Below are positions 8,687 through 16,225 of a stretch of DNA of 19,839 nt, in pieces. Within the stretch, counting starts at the first letter, position 1; every line of letters starts with the position of its first letter. Origin of the DNA: Promethearchaeota archaeon (lineage in GTDB: Archaea; Asgardarchaeota; Lokiarchaeia; Sigynarchaeales; SOKP01). The translations under genes and the position numbers were made by a program. Below the pieces are notes generated by a model. It saw only the letters and a program-made list of their open reading frames with translations, made no database searches and was not told the origin of the DNA. The DNA is taken from the NCBI GenBank assembly GCA_019057735.1, contig JAHLWV010000013.1, positions 1 through 19,839 of the forward strand. The letters run 5' to 3'.

Positions 8687-8695
8687 GAGGGGGAG
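8687..8695 (+). promoter_or_regulatory. Strong Shine-Dalgarno site of NAD kinase
   Basis: GAGGGGGAG ends 4 nt before the ATG at 8700. It is the most purine-rich ribosome binding site in the window and fixes the NAD kinase start. Confidence 0.7.
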
Positions 8696-8699
8696 TAAT

Positions 8700-9626
8700 A
8701 TGGAAAAAAAACCAATTTCATTAGCTTGCAGAATGGACTCAGAGAGAGCGATTAAATTAACAAAAAAGATTTTCGAATTTTTAGTAAAAAAGGGTGAGAT
8801 TGTTCAAATGGAGACTAGAATCGCACCTAAAATCTTTCCTCATAGTGGAAAAGATCTAAAGGAAATGACGAAAGATAACACAAAATTTTTAGTCTCTGTA
8901 GGGGGAGACGGAACTATATTAAGAGTAGCAGGTGGATTGCCACCTCGAAACGCACCACCTATATTAGGTGTTAACATCGGATCCATAGGATTCCTAGATG
9001 AAACAAATGAAAGGAATGTTTTTAACGATATAAATCGTGTTTTAAAAGGAGAATTTTTAATTGAAAGATGCTCTAAATTAACTGCTTTCTTATTAAGGGA
9101 TTCTGAAGAAATTCGATTGAGTAACGCTCTAAACGAAATTTTAGTAATCTCATCAAAGAGTTCAAAAGTTCTTTTGGCATCTATAAAAATAAATGGATGT
9201 TATCTCAATCGTAGTTATCTAGATGGAATTATTGTATCTACTTCCGTTGGTTCTACTGCATATAACCTTAGCGCAGGTGGAGCGATTGTTAAATCAACGA
9301 TGGATATAATGCAAATTACACCGTTAAATAGTTTTGCTCGATCAGGCTTGAAACCTCTCGTACTACCAATAGACAGCGAAGTTGAAATCCAACTTTTGAG
9401 ACCAAGATTAAGCGCTAAGATTATTATTGACGGTCAAAAAACTTTAAAGGATGTCCAGCCAAAATCAATAATTAGAGTTCGTAAAGCAAATTCTCATACA
9501 AGTTTTATTCGTCTTTCTAAAAGTATTAGCGATAATTATATTAGAAGATTAAGGAAAAAGATAATTGGAACTATAAAGGTGCCGTTAGACGACAGCCCAG
9601 AAGAAGAAATCAATTCTAGTTTTTGA
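8700..9626 (+). CDS. nadK: NAD kinase
   Basis: The enzyme phosphorylates NAD to NADP in the cytosol. The 308-residue protein has the signature GGDG (68-71) in SVGGDGTIL, GVNIGSIGFL (90-99), the NE pair N145/E146 (NALNEI), LDGIIVST (174-181) and GSTAYNLSAGG (184-194), in the order expected for the family. After the usual end of the fold (about residue 288) there is an extra acidic tail, PLDDSPEEEINSSF. The DNA encoding this tail also holds the start of nob1 in the +1 frame. The ATG is fixed by a strong Shine-Dalgarno site. The stop TGA (9624-9626) overlaps the codon for Nob1's first catalytic aspartate. Confidence 0.96.
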   Translation: MEKKPISLACRMDSERAIKLTKKIFEFLVKKGEIVQMETRIAPKIFPHSGKDLKEMTKDNTKFLVSVGGDGTILRVAGGLPPRNAPPILGVNIGSIGFLDETNERNVFNDINRVLKGEFLIERCSKLTAFLLRDSEEIRLSNALNEILVISSKSSKVLLASIKINGCYLNRSYLDGIIVSTSVGSTAYNLSAGGAIVKSTMDIMQITPLNSFARSGLKPLVLPIDSEVEIQLLRPRLSAKIIIDGQKTLKDVQPKSIIRVRKANSHTSFIRLSKSISDNYIRRLRKKIIGTIKVPLDDSPEEEINSSF

Positions 9627-10143
9627 TACAAATATATTTTTAACTGGCGTAGATTTTAATTACTTTCCAGAAAGAATTTTCACAACACCAGAGATTGTGA
9701 ATGAGTTAAAAGTGCCAAAATACCTCAATCGAAACAGAATTATTTTGCTTAGAATAGAATTAGCAATTGAGACTGGAAAACTAGTCGTTAAGAGAAGTCA
9801 GGATAAGTACTCAAACATAGTTGAGGAAAAATCCAAATCCACTGGTACTACGAAGGTTTTATCTAAGAACGACATCAACTTAATGGGTTTAGTATTAGAA
9901 TTAATGGACACATACCCGGAAGATATCATACTATACACTAATGATTATTCCATGGAAAATTTATGTACTATGTTAAAAATTAGGTTCAGACCTCTATATA
10001 AAAAAGGAATAGAGGAAAAAATGTACTTCGAAGTATATTGTCCTTATTGCAAAACCCTACACAAACCAGAAGATTTAGACAAAAAATGTGAAAGGTGTGG
10101 ATTGCAACTTAAGAAGCGTTTGTTAAAAAAGGAAAAAATATAG
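9613..10143 (+). CDS. nob1: Ribosome maturation endonuclease Nob1 (PIN domain + zinc ribbon), non-canonical start
   Basis: Nob1 is the PIN-domain nuclease that trims the 3' end of 16S rRNA precursor. Numbering from the ATT at 9613 gives 176 residues: strand ILVFDTN with D5, E31 (IVNEL), S85/D87 (LSKNDINLMGL), TND with D111, and a zinc ribbon C143-x2-C146 / C159-x2-C162. These are the PIN acidic residues plus the Nob1 ribbon, at normal archaeal length. The first ordinary start codon, the GTG at 9697, would delete the first strand and D5, so it cannot give a complete enzyme. Upstream, the frame is open only back to a stop at 9586-9588 and contains no ATG, GTG or TTG. ATT 9613 is my best guess for the start. 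The gene overlaps the end of nadK by 14 nt, implying coupled translation. FEN1 follows after 57 nt. Confidence 0.85.
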   Translation: MLVFDTNIFLTGVDFNYFPERIFTTPEIVNELKVPKYLNRNRIILLRIELAIETGKLVVKRSQDKYSNIVEEKSKSTGTTKVLSKNDINLMGLVLELMDTYPEDIILYTNDYSMENLCTMLKIRFRPLYKKGIEEKMYFEVYCPYCKTLHKPEDLDKKCERCGLQLKKRLLKKEKI

Positions 10144-10200
10144 TGGAAAATATATAGCATAAAACTTAGATAATTATTGGACATAAATTAAAGATAAACC

Positions 10201-11256
10201 ATGGGCACTAAAATAAACGAACTAGTAAAAGAAGTAAGGAGAACTATAACTTTTGATAATTTATTAAATAAACAAATTGCTATAGACGCCTTTAACACGA
10301 TATACCAGTTCTTAGCTATTATCCGGCAAAGAGATGGAACACCACTAAAAGACTACAATGGAAATATCACTTCCCATCTATCCGGATTATTTTATAGAAC
10401 CATTAATTTTTTAGAGCATAGTATAAAACCTATTTATGTGTTTGACGGAATTCCTTCTGAGCTAAAAATGGAGACTATAAAAGAAAGAAGAAAAATCAAA
10501 GAAGATGCAAAGAATAAGATGATCAAAGCACAAGAGGATGGGGATTATAGAGAAGCTAAAAAATATGCTCAGATGACTTCCAAATTGGATACTAGCATGA
10601 TTGAGGAAAGTAAGAAATTATTAAAGTATCTTGGAATACCCATCGTTGATGCTACTTCTGAAGGTGAAGCTCAATCTGCTTTTTTAGTCGAAAAAGGAGA
10701 TGCATGGGCATGCGCTTCTCAAGATTACGATACATTACTCTTTGGTGGAGAGAGGTTAATACGAAATTTTGCTGTGAGCCGGAGTAAGAAACTTAAAAAC
10801 ACGACCGTTACACTTGATATCGAGTACATCTCCCTATCAAAATTTCTTGAAAATTTACACATAACACGCGAACAGCTAGTAGAAATGGGAATATTAATAG
10901 GAACGGATTTCTATCCCGGTATTAAAGGGATCGGGCAACATAAAGCTCTCGAACTTATTAGGAAGCACGGGTCATTAGATAATATCATAAATAATAAAGT
11001 TAAAGTTGGGAATATTGAAATTCAAGTTGATAGAAGTACTATTGAACAAATAAAAGAGATCTTTTTATACCCAAATATAAAAAAAGACTATCCAAAGATA
11101 ACCTGGGAAAAAAGCAAATACGAAAAAGTCGAAGAACTTCTGATAGAACAACACAATTTTTCAAGGCAAAGGGTTGAAAACGCGATTGAACGCTTAAAAA
11201 AACAAACTTCTTCCAAAACACAAGTTTCATTAGATAGTTTCTTCAAAAAAAATTAA
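10201..11256 (+). CDS. fen1: Flap endonuclease 1
   Basis: This structure-specific 5' nuclease removes flaps during lagging-strand maturation and repair. Its 351 residues show the XPG N-domain (1-100) with D29 (AIDAFN) and D82 (VFDG), and the I-domain with E154/E156 (SEGEAQ), D175/D177 (SQDYD) and D236 (GTDFYPG), which together are the metal-binding acids. The helix-hairpin-helix GIKGIGQHKAL (240-250) follows. The C-terminus carries a PCNA-interacting peptide, QVSLDSFF (341-348), matching QxxLxxFF exactly. The ATG starts the usual MG-x-x-I N-terminus, although a Shine-Dalgarno is not obvious. It lies between nob1 (57 nt) and cdc48 (87 nt) in the same direction. Confidence 0.97.
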   Translation: MGTKINELVKEVRRTITFDNLLNKQIAIDAFNTIYQFLAIIRQRDGTPLKDYNGNITSHLSGLFYRTINFLEHSIKPIYVFDGIPSELKMETIKERRKIKEDAKNKMIKAQEDGDYREAKKYAQMTSKLDTSMIEESKKLLKYLGIPIVDATSEGEAQSAFLVEKGDAWACASQDYDTLLFGGERLIRNFAVSRSKKLKNTTVTLDIEYISLSKFLENLHITREQLVEMGILIGTDFYPGIKGIGQHKALELIRKHGSLDNIINNKVKVGNIEIQVDRSTIEQIKEIFLYPNIKKDYPKITWEKSKYEKVEELLIEQHNFSRQRVENAIERLKKQTSSKTQVSLDSFFKKN

Positions 11257-11300
11257 AATTAATCTTCAAAAAAAAGCAAAAATTTTTACAAAATTATTCT

Positions 11301-11337
11301 TTTATATTTTTAGAATACTCAAAATAGTATTAAAGGT
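11301..11337 (+). promoter_or_regulatory. Candidate TATA box and Shine-Dalgarno site of cdc48
   Basis: A TTTATATT block (11301-11308) lies about 36 nt before the ATG, and AAAGGT (11332-11337) lies 6 nt before it. Together they would give a leader of roughly 15 nt. T-runs just upstream (about 11283-11287) could end the fen1 transcript. These sites are proposed from position and composition only. Confidence 0.4.
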
Positions 11338-11343
11338 CCTAAT

Positions 11344-13560
11344 ATGTCAACAAAAGAAAACAACTCAAATGGCAAGGATGATCTTAAAGTATCTTTACGA
11401 GTACAAGAAGCAAAAAAAAGGGATATTGGTCGAAATATAGCTAGAATTGATCAGGAAACCATGGAAAAGTTAGATATAAAAACAGGTGACGTCATCGCCC
11501 TTGTTGGAAAGAAAGAGAGTGCTGGAATAGCTTGGCCCAGTTATCCGCAAGATAGTGGTTTAGGGATCATACGTATTGATTCTAGATTGAAAAAGAATAT
11601 CGGAACGAGTATAGACGAAACGATTCAAATCAAAAAAGTAAAAATTCATTCCGCTCAAAATATCGTTCTAGCACCAATTAGTGTTAAAATAAAATCAAAC
11701 CCAAGGTTTGAAACCTTCGTTAAACGAAAATTGAGTAATTATCCTGTTACTATTGATGATTTCATATTTATATCAATAGGCATCAGCCGGGAAATTACTT
11801 TTAAGGTTATAAGTATGAGACCAAGTGGAATTTGTACTATTAAACCAGAGACATCTCTTCACATTAGCGAACATACTACTGAAGATGAAGAGCAGGGGAC
11901 CGATTATGTTACGTACGAAGATGTTGGAGGTTTAGATCGTGAAATAAAAAGGGTTAGAGAAATGGTTGAGCTCCCATTAAGACATCCTTCATTATTTAAG
12001 CATTTAGGTATTGACCCTCCAAAAGGTGTTTTATTAAGAGGACCTCCAGGATGTGGCAAAACTCTATTAGCTAAAGCCGTAGCAAACGAAAGCGAAGCCT
12101 ACTTTATTTCAATAAATGGACCTGAAATAATGAGCAAGTTTTATGGTGAGTCAGAAAAAAAATTACGGAAAATATTCATTGAGGCTGAAGAAAAAAGTCC
12201 TTCAATAATTTTTATTGATGAAATTGACGCTATCGCTCCTAAAAGAGAAACTGTTACAGGGGAAGTTGAAAGAAGGGTTGTCGCTCAATTATTAGCATTA
12301 ATGGATGGGTTGCATAGTAGAGGTAAAGTAATCGTTATAGGTGCAACTAATAGACCAAATAGTTTAGATCCTGCATTAAGGCGCCCAGGTAGATTTGATC
12401 GCGAAATAGAGATAAAAGTACCGAATGAGAAAGGAAGGAGAGAGGTTTTTCAAATTCACACGAGGAACATGCCCCTCGATAAAAAAATATCATTAAAAGA
12501 ATTTGCGAATATAACTCATGGATTTGTAGGAGCAGACATATCTGCGGTCTGCCGAGAAGCAGCAATGGCTGCTCTTAGAAGATATCTACCACAAATTAAC
12601 TTAGATTCTGAAATTATTGATCCTGAGTTATTAGAACAAATAGAAGTGACCAAAGCAGATTTTGAGGAAGCTTTAAAAGAAGTAATGCCCTCTGGAATAA
12701 GAGAAGTGTTCGTCGAGATACCAAATGTCACTTGGGATCAAATAGGTGGATTGGAAGATTTAAAGCAAAAGTTGATAGAATCTGTTGATTGGCCTTTATC
12801 TCATCCTAAAATATTCGAGCGAATGGGAATAAGTCCTCCAAGAGGAATCCTACTTTATGGCCCCCCTGGATGTGGAAAGACGCTCTTAGCTCGCGCAGTA
12901 GCAACCGAAACAAAAGCAAATTTTATATCAATTAAGGGACCTGAATTGCTATCAAAATATGTTGGAGAAAGCGAAAAAGCAATTCGTGAGGTATTCCGAA
13001 AAGCTAAAATGGCAGCGCCATGTATTATATTTTTTGATGAATTTGATTCGATAGCTCCAAGTAGAGGTAGGCACACTACCGATTCAGGAGTTTCAGAAAA
13101 AGTACTCTCGCAATTTTTAACTGAATTGGATGGATTAGAAGTAAAAAAAGATATTATAGTGATTGCTGCTACAAACCGCCCCGACATTTTAGACCCTGCA
13201 TTAATAAGACCAGGAAGAATTGATAGAATACTCCTCGTTCCCGCTCCTGATGAGGATGGAAGACTACAAATACTAAACCTATTTACCAAAGACATGCCTT
13301 TAGCAGCTAATATTGATTTAGATAACTTAAATAAGATGCTAGACGGTTTCACTGGAGCAGATGTAGAAACTTTATGTCGTGAAGCTGGCATGATTGCTTT
13401 AAGAGAAAATTTGAGAGCAAGGAAAATTACTGAGGAACACTTTAAAATGGCATTAGAATCGGTTTACCCCAGTATTACATCAGAAATAAGTAAGTGGTAT
13501 GAAGATTTTGGAAAAAAATTAAAAAGTAGAATCATTCAACAAGATCAGATGGTTGTGTAA
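11344..13560 (+). CDS. cdc48: Cdc48/VCP (VAT-type) tandem AAA+ ATPase
   Basis: This is the archaeal Cdc48/p97 unfoldase, a hexameric ring that extracts and unfolds proteins. The 738 residues comprise an N-domain (about 14-180, double-psi barrel plus a second lobe), D1 with Walker A GPPGCGKT (233-240), Walker B with D292/E293, pore loop KFYGES (265-270) and Arg-finger region RRPGR (346-350), and D2 with Walker A (506-513), Walker B D565/E566, pore loop KYVGES (538-543) and IRPGR (621-625). All catalytic residues are present in both rings. The C-terminus ends QDQMVV, without the HbYX motif that some proteasome-linked ATPases use for docking. It is the longest gene in the plus-strand run, after fen1, and is followed by a small winged-helix-like gene. 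Confidence 0.97.
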   Translation: MSTKENNSNGKDDLKVSLRVQEAKKRDIGRNIARIDQETMEKLDIKTGDVIALVGKKESAGIAWPSYPQDSGLGIIRIDSRLKKNIGTSIDETIQIKKVKIHSAQNIVLAPISVKIKSNPRFETFVKRKLSNYPVTIDDFIFISIGISREITFKVISMRPSGICTIKPETSLHISEHTTEDEEQGTDYVTYEDVGGLDREIKRVREMVELPLRHPSLFKHLGIDPPKGVLLRGPPGCGKTLLAKAVANESEAYFISINGPEIMSKFYGESEKKLRKIFIEAEEKSPSIIFIDEIDAIAPKRETVTGEVERRVVAQLLALMDGLHSRGKVIVIGATNRPNSLDPALRRPGRFDREIEIKVPNEKGRREVFQIHTRNMPLDKKISLKEFANITHGFVGADISAVCREAAMAALRRYLPQINLDSEIIDPELLEQIEVTKADFEEALKEVMPSGIREVFVEIPNVTWDQIGGLEDLKQKLIESVDWPLSHPKIFERMGISPPRGILLYGPPGCGKTLLARAVATETKANFISIKGPELLSKYVGESEKAIREVFRKAKMAAPCIIFFDEFDSIAPSRGRHTTDSGVSEKVLSQFLTELDGLEVKKDIIVIAATNRPDILDPALIRPGRIDRILLVPAPDEDGRLQILNLFTKDMPLAANIDLDNLNKMLDGFTGADVETLCREAGMIALRENLRARKITEEHFKMALESVYPSITSEISKWYEDFGKKLKSRIIQQDQMVV

Positions 13561-13618
13561 TATTCATAAAATTAATTTGTTGGATTATATTTTATATTAT
13601 AGTAACAAAATTTAACGT

Positions 13619-13625
13619 AAAGGTG
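13619..13625 (+). promoter_or_regulatory. Shine-Dalgarno-like site upstream of the winged-helix-like gene
   Basis: AAAGGTG lies 1-7 nt before the ATT/ATT/ATC codons at 13627-13635, and more than 60 nt before the first conventional start (TTG 13687). A TATA-like block lies at about 13589-13598. Both point to initiation near 13630, not at the TTG. Confidence 0.45.
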
Positions 13626-13629
13626 CATT

Positions 13630-13905
13630 ATTATCGAAAGTCACAGATGGAATCAAAAACCTGTCGTAAATTCTTTAATAGATATTTTGATAAAAAATAA
13701 AGGCGAAATTTTAGATAAGCGTTTAGAAGAATTACTAAGGAAAGAATTCTCTTTTATTCAAACACTAATGTTAGAAGAGCTCCTAATGAAACTGGAGAGT
13801 CGAAGTATAATTAATGTATTTAGGGTTTCAAAAACAAAAAAAATGATTGTACTGAACAAACGAAACCAGCATATTAGAAGTGAAATAATGGATGAGTTAA
13901 ATTGA
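13630..13905 (+). CDS. Small winged-helix-like protein, non-canonical start
   Basis: This is a small basic protein of about 91 residues from ATT 13630, or 72 from TTG 13687. The sequence NSLIDILIKNKGEILDKRLEE suggests two helices, followed by a third helix (FIQTLMLEELLMKLESRSII) and a beta hairpin, NVFRVSKTKKMIVLNKR. That is the order of a winged helix. The first helix begins upstream of TTG 13687, so the TTG start would cut it; the upstream frame is open to 13621 and holds a Shine-Dalgarno-like AAAGGTG but no ATG/GTG/TTG. It follows cdc48 by about 70 nt and overlaps the convergent herA gene by 9 nt at the 3' end. A DNA- or RNA-binding role is inferred from fold pattern only. Confidence 0.6.
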   Translation: MIESHRWNQKPVVNSLIDILIKNKGEILDKRLEELLRKEFSFIQTLMLEELLMKLESRSIINVFRVSKTKKMIVLNKRNQHIRSEIMDELN

Positions 13906-15414
13906 GTGGATTTTTTTCCAGTTAATGCACTCTTGAGCTAAAGTTGCGTGTTCAGTTGGAGATTTATATTTTCTTTCTCGTATATCTACAAATATTGGAT
14001 AATTTACGGCATTCCCCATTAATAACATTTCACCAACGCCAAGACTTGAAATCATATTAGCGAAATCTTTTGTGATTGCTTCGGAACTATCCATTAGATG
14101 CTTTAGATCGTAAGGATTTTTAATATTAAGAATTAATTTCGAATTGGTTTGCGATAAAGCAGTAGTACTTAACTTTTTAGGTCTTTGACTTATTAAACAT
14201 AAACATGCCATAAACTTCCTTCCTTCTCTTGCAATTGTTTCAATTATATGTTTTGAAATTGCTTTTGAATGAGCTGCTTCTGGGCAGAATTGGTGAGCCT
14301 CTTCAATTATCAATAGAAACGGAGGAATCTTATTCATTCTTCTTAGATAAAACAGGCGAGTACATATATAATCAACAATTATCTGTTTTTTCCGAATTGA
14401 AATTTCATTTTGGAGATTCAAAATAGATATTTCCCCTTGATTCACAAAATTATTTAAAACTGGATTTTCTTGCGGTCCGAATAATTTTAACCAGTTTAAT
14501 TCAGATAACCACCCTATCAAAGCTTGTTTAGTATTTTTACTGCCCTCCGGATCATTCTCAATTTCTTCAATAATTTCATTAAGTGAGTATTTTTTTTTAT
14601 TTTTTCTCAATTTCTTAATGTATTTAGCTAACTCTCTAATTTGAACATATGAAATTTGTTCTTGATATTTTTTAAAAGTATAAGCACTTAAGCTAGGGGT
14701 TGAAATTTGAAAGTACGAAGTGTCTACGACTTTAACCTTATTCTTTAACGATGGAATGTTTTTAAGATACGTATATTCACCGTGTACATCAACCATAATG
14801 ATCGCTGGCGTTCCATAGCTATTCTCTCTTGTTAACAATTCTTCTATCAATACTGAAGTAAGATAACTTTTGCCTCCTCCAGAAATGGAAAGAATTGCAA
14901 AATGTTTGTTTAGCAATCGATCCATATCGATAAGAGCTTCGATGTCAGATACTTTAACTTTTCCAAGATTTAATCCGTGCTTACGATTAATACCAATAAA
15001 ATCATCTAGGGTTTCTTCTTCAACTAAAAATACTTCTTTGCCTGGACTTGCTGGATACATCATCCTTTTTATCCTGTTAAACTCAGTTTCTTTAAGGTCA
15101 CTGAATTCTACTATTCCTAAGTTTCTTACAATTGCAATAGCGTATTCAAAATCGTCACTAGGAAAGAGTCCTTTTAGAATGTTTGGGTTTGTTTCGCTGT
15201 TATAAGCCTTGATTGTAAGAGCATCAGAGAAATATTCGTTTAATAGCACAATTTTTTCAATTATACCTATTAAATAACCTTCAATAGATTTAGTGTATAC
15301 AAACAATCCCTTTTTAACGAGTAATCCACCACTCCTCTTATTTATTACAAAAGGATAATTTGAAACATCAGGTAATTGAAGAAAATTAAAAACTATACCA
15401 AGCTTTAAAGACAT
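13897..15414 (-). CDS. HerA-like DNA translocase ATPase (DUF87 family)
   Basis: The 505-residue protein has a HerA/FtsK-type P-loop fold. The N-terminal 1-130 look like the beta-rich HAS-barrel of HerA. Walker A is SISGGGKS (176-183), the strand MVDVHGEY (207-214) is the typical D-x-H-x-E-Y motif, and Walker B is FLLIIEEAH (366-374), with the two glutamates in HerA position. SQRPKKLSTTALSQ (409-422) carries the sensor/arginine-finger region. HerA normally works with the nuclease NurA in DNA-end resection, usually from an adjacent gene. NurA is not in this window, so this may be a paralogue with another partner. The ATG at 15414 is the only sensible start. The 3' end overlaps the winged-helix-like gene. 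Confidence 0.85.
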   Translation of the reverse strand: MSLKLGIVFNFLQLPDVSNYPFVINKRSGGLLVKKGLFVYTKSIEGYLIGIIEKIVLLNEYFSDALTIKAYNSETNPNILKGLFPSDDFEYAIAIVRNLGIVEFSDLKETEFNRIKRMMYPASPGKEVFLVEEETLDDFIGINRKHGLNLGKVKVSDIEALIDMDRLLNKHFAILSISGGGKSYLTSVLIEELLTRENSYGTPAIIMVDVHGEYTYLKNIPSLKNKVKVVDTSYFQISTPSLSAYTFKKYQEQISYVQIRELAKYIKKLRKNKKKYSLNEIIEEIENDPEGSKNTKQALIGWLSELNWLKLFGPQENPVLNNFVNQGEISILNLQNEISIRKKQIIVDYICTRLFYLRRMNKIPPFLLIIEEAHQFCPEAAHSKAISKHIIETIAREGRKFMACLCLISQRPKKLSTTALSQTNSKLILNIKNPYDLKHLMDSSEAITKDFANMISSLGVGEMLLMGNAVNYPIFVDIRERKYKSPTEHATLAQECINWKKIHSI

Positions 15415-15525
15415 TGAATTTAGATAGGTAAAAATATTAATAAATATAGATAAGAGCCAAAATTTACTGATTTAAAAAGAAAGCAAATTAGTAATAAAAA
15501 ATATGGATGAAATAAAATTTAAGCT

Positions 15526-16122
15526 TTACCTCTCCAATTTTCCCATTATTCTTAATATTACATAATATCCGTTTTTCCAAAAGTAAATCATGAATAGAGA
15601 AACAGCCAGCAATGCAAATAATGAAATCCCTGTGAATAAAATCCAATTACCAGCTGAAAATGAGGCTAATAATGCAGAAAAAGGTGAACTTTGGGTAGGA
15701 CCAAGCAAAATTTCTTGAATTATAGCGATTACAAGGCCTATAATAATTGCCATTATGCTTATTAACAAGCCCCCAGCTGCGATTTTAACATCTATGCGAT
15801 TTTTATACCTTTCTTCAATTTCTCTTACTTTGAAAACGAAATGTAACACCCATTTTCTTCCTTTTCTGAATAATCCGAAGAAAAATATTAAGAGAAAAAA
15901 CAATCCTGCTAAAATTCCAGCGATTAAAGCTATTTGGTATCCTAAAGTTAATCCTAAGAAAGATTCTAATTTCCCAGTTGGCATGATATAATCAAATATT
16001 GACCAGATACCTCCAGTAATGCAAATTAAGCAAGAAATAACGATAAAAACATAAAATAATTCTCCTACTACTTTTTGTTTTGAATTATAAATTTGGTCTG
16101 AACTTGAGTATGATTCTTCCAT
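15526..16122 (-). CDS. Four-helix integral membrane protein of unknown function
   Basis: I do not recognise a family. From the ATG at 16122 the protein has 198 residues. It shows four hydrophobic stretches at about 19-42, 55-85, 114-140 and 157-184. A basic amphipathic segment lies between helices two and three (RKGRKWVLHFVFKVREIEERYKNR region), and the C-terminal tail is short and basic. The N-terminus is acidic and hydrophilic, without a cleavable signal peptide. By the positive-inside rule the loop between helices two and three faces the cytosol. A GTG at 16131 is also in frame, but a GGA four bases before the ATG favours the ATG. It lies about 110 nt upstream of herA on the same strand. 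Confidence 0.7.
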   Translation of the reverse strand: MEESYSSSDQIYNSKQKVVGELFYVFIVISCLICITGGIWSIFDYIMPTGKLESFLGLTLGYQIALIAGILAGLFFLLIFFFGLFRKGRKWVLHFVFKVREIEERYKNRIDVKIAAGGLLISIMAIIIGLVIAIIQEILLGPTQSSPFSALLASFSAGNWILFTGISLFALLAVSLFMIYFWKNGYYVILRIMGKLER

Positions 16123-16225
16123 AATTTCCACGATACTATTTTAGTTAACAAATTTATAACAATCTAAGTATATAAAATTGTTTATTATTGCTTAAAATTA
16201 AAGAACAGAACTCGAAATGAAATGT

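Noticed and set aside
8589..8699. Possible small RNA or tRNA gene between aIF5A and nadK
   Set aside because: No cloverleaf, T-loop or GC-rich stem is visible; the stretch reads as an AT-rich promoter and leader.
9697..10143. Shorter Nob1 beginning at GTG 9697
   Set aside because: It would lack the first beta-strand and the first catalytic aspartate of the PIN domain, both encoded immediately upstream in frame.
12855..13391. 178-codon open frame on the minus strand opposite cdc48
   Set aside because: It lies wholly antisense to the second AAA domain, is Ser/Ile-rich without motifs, and is explained by codon structure of the real gene.
14870..15205. 111-codon plus-strand open frame opposite herA
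   Set aside because: It overlaps the P-loop region of herA and shows no domain pattern.
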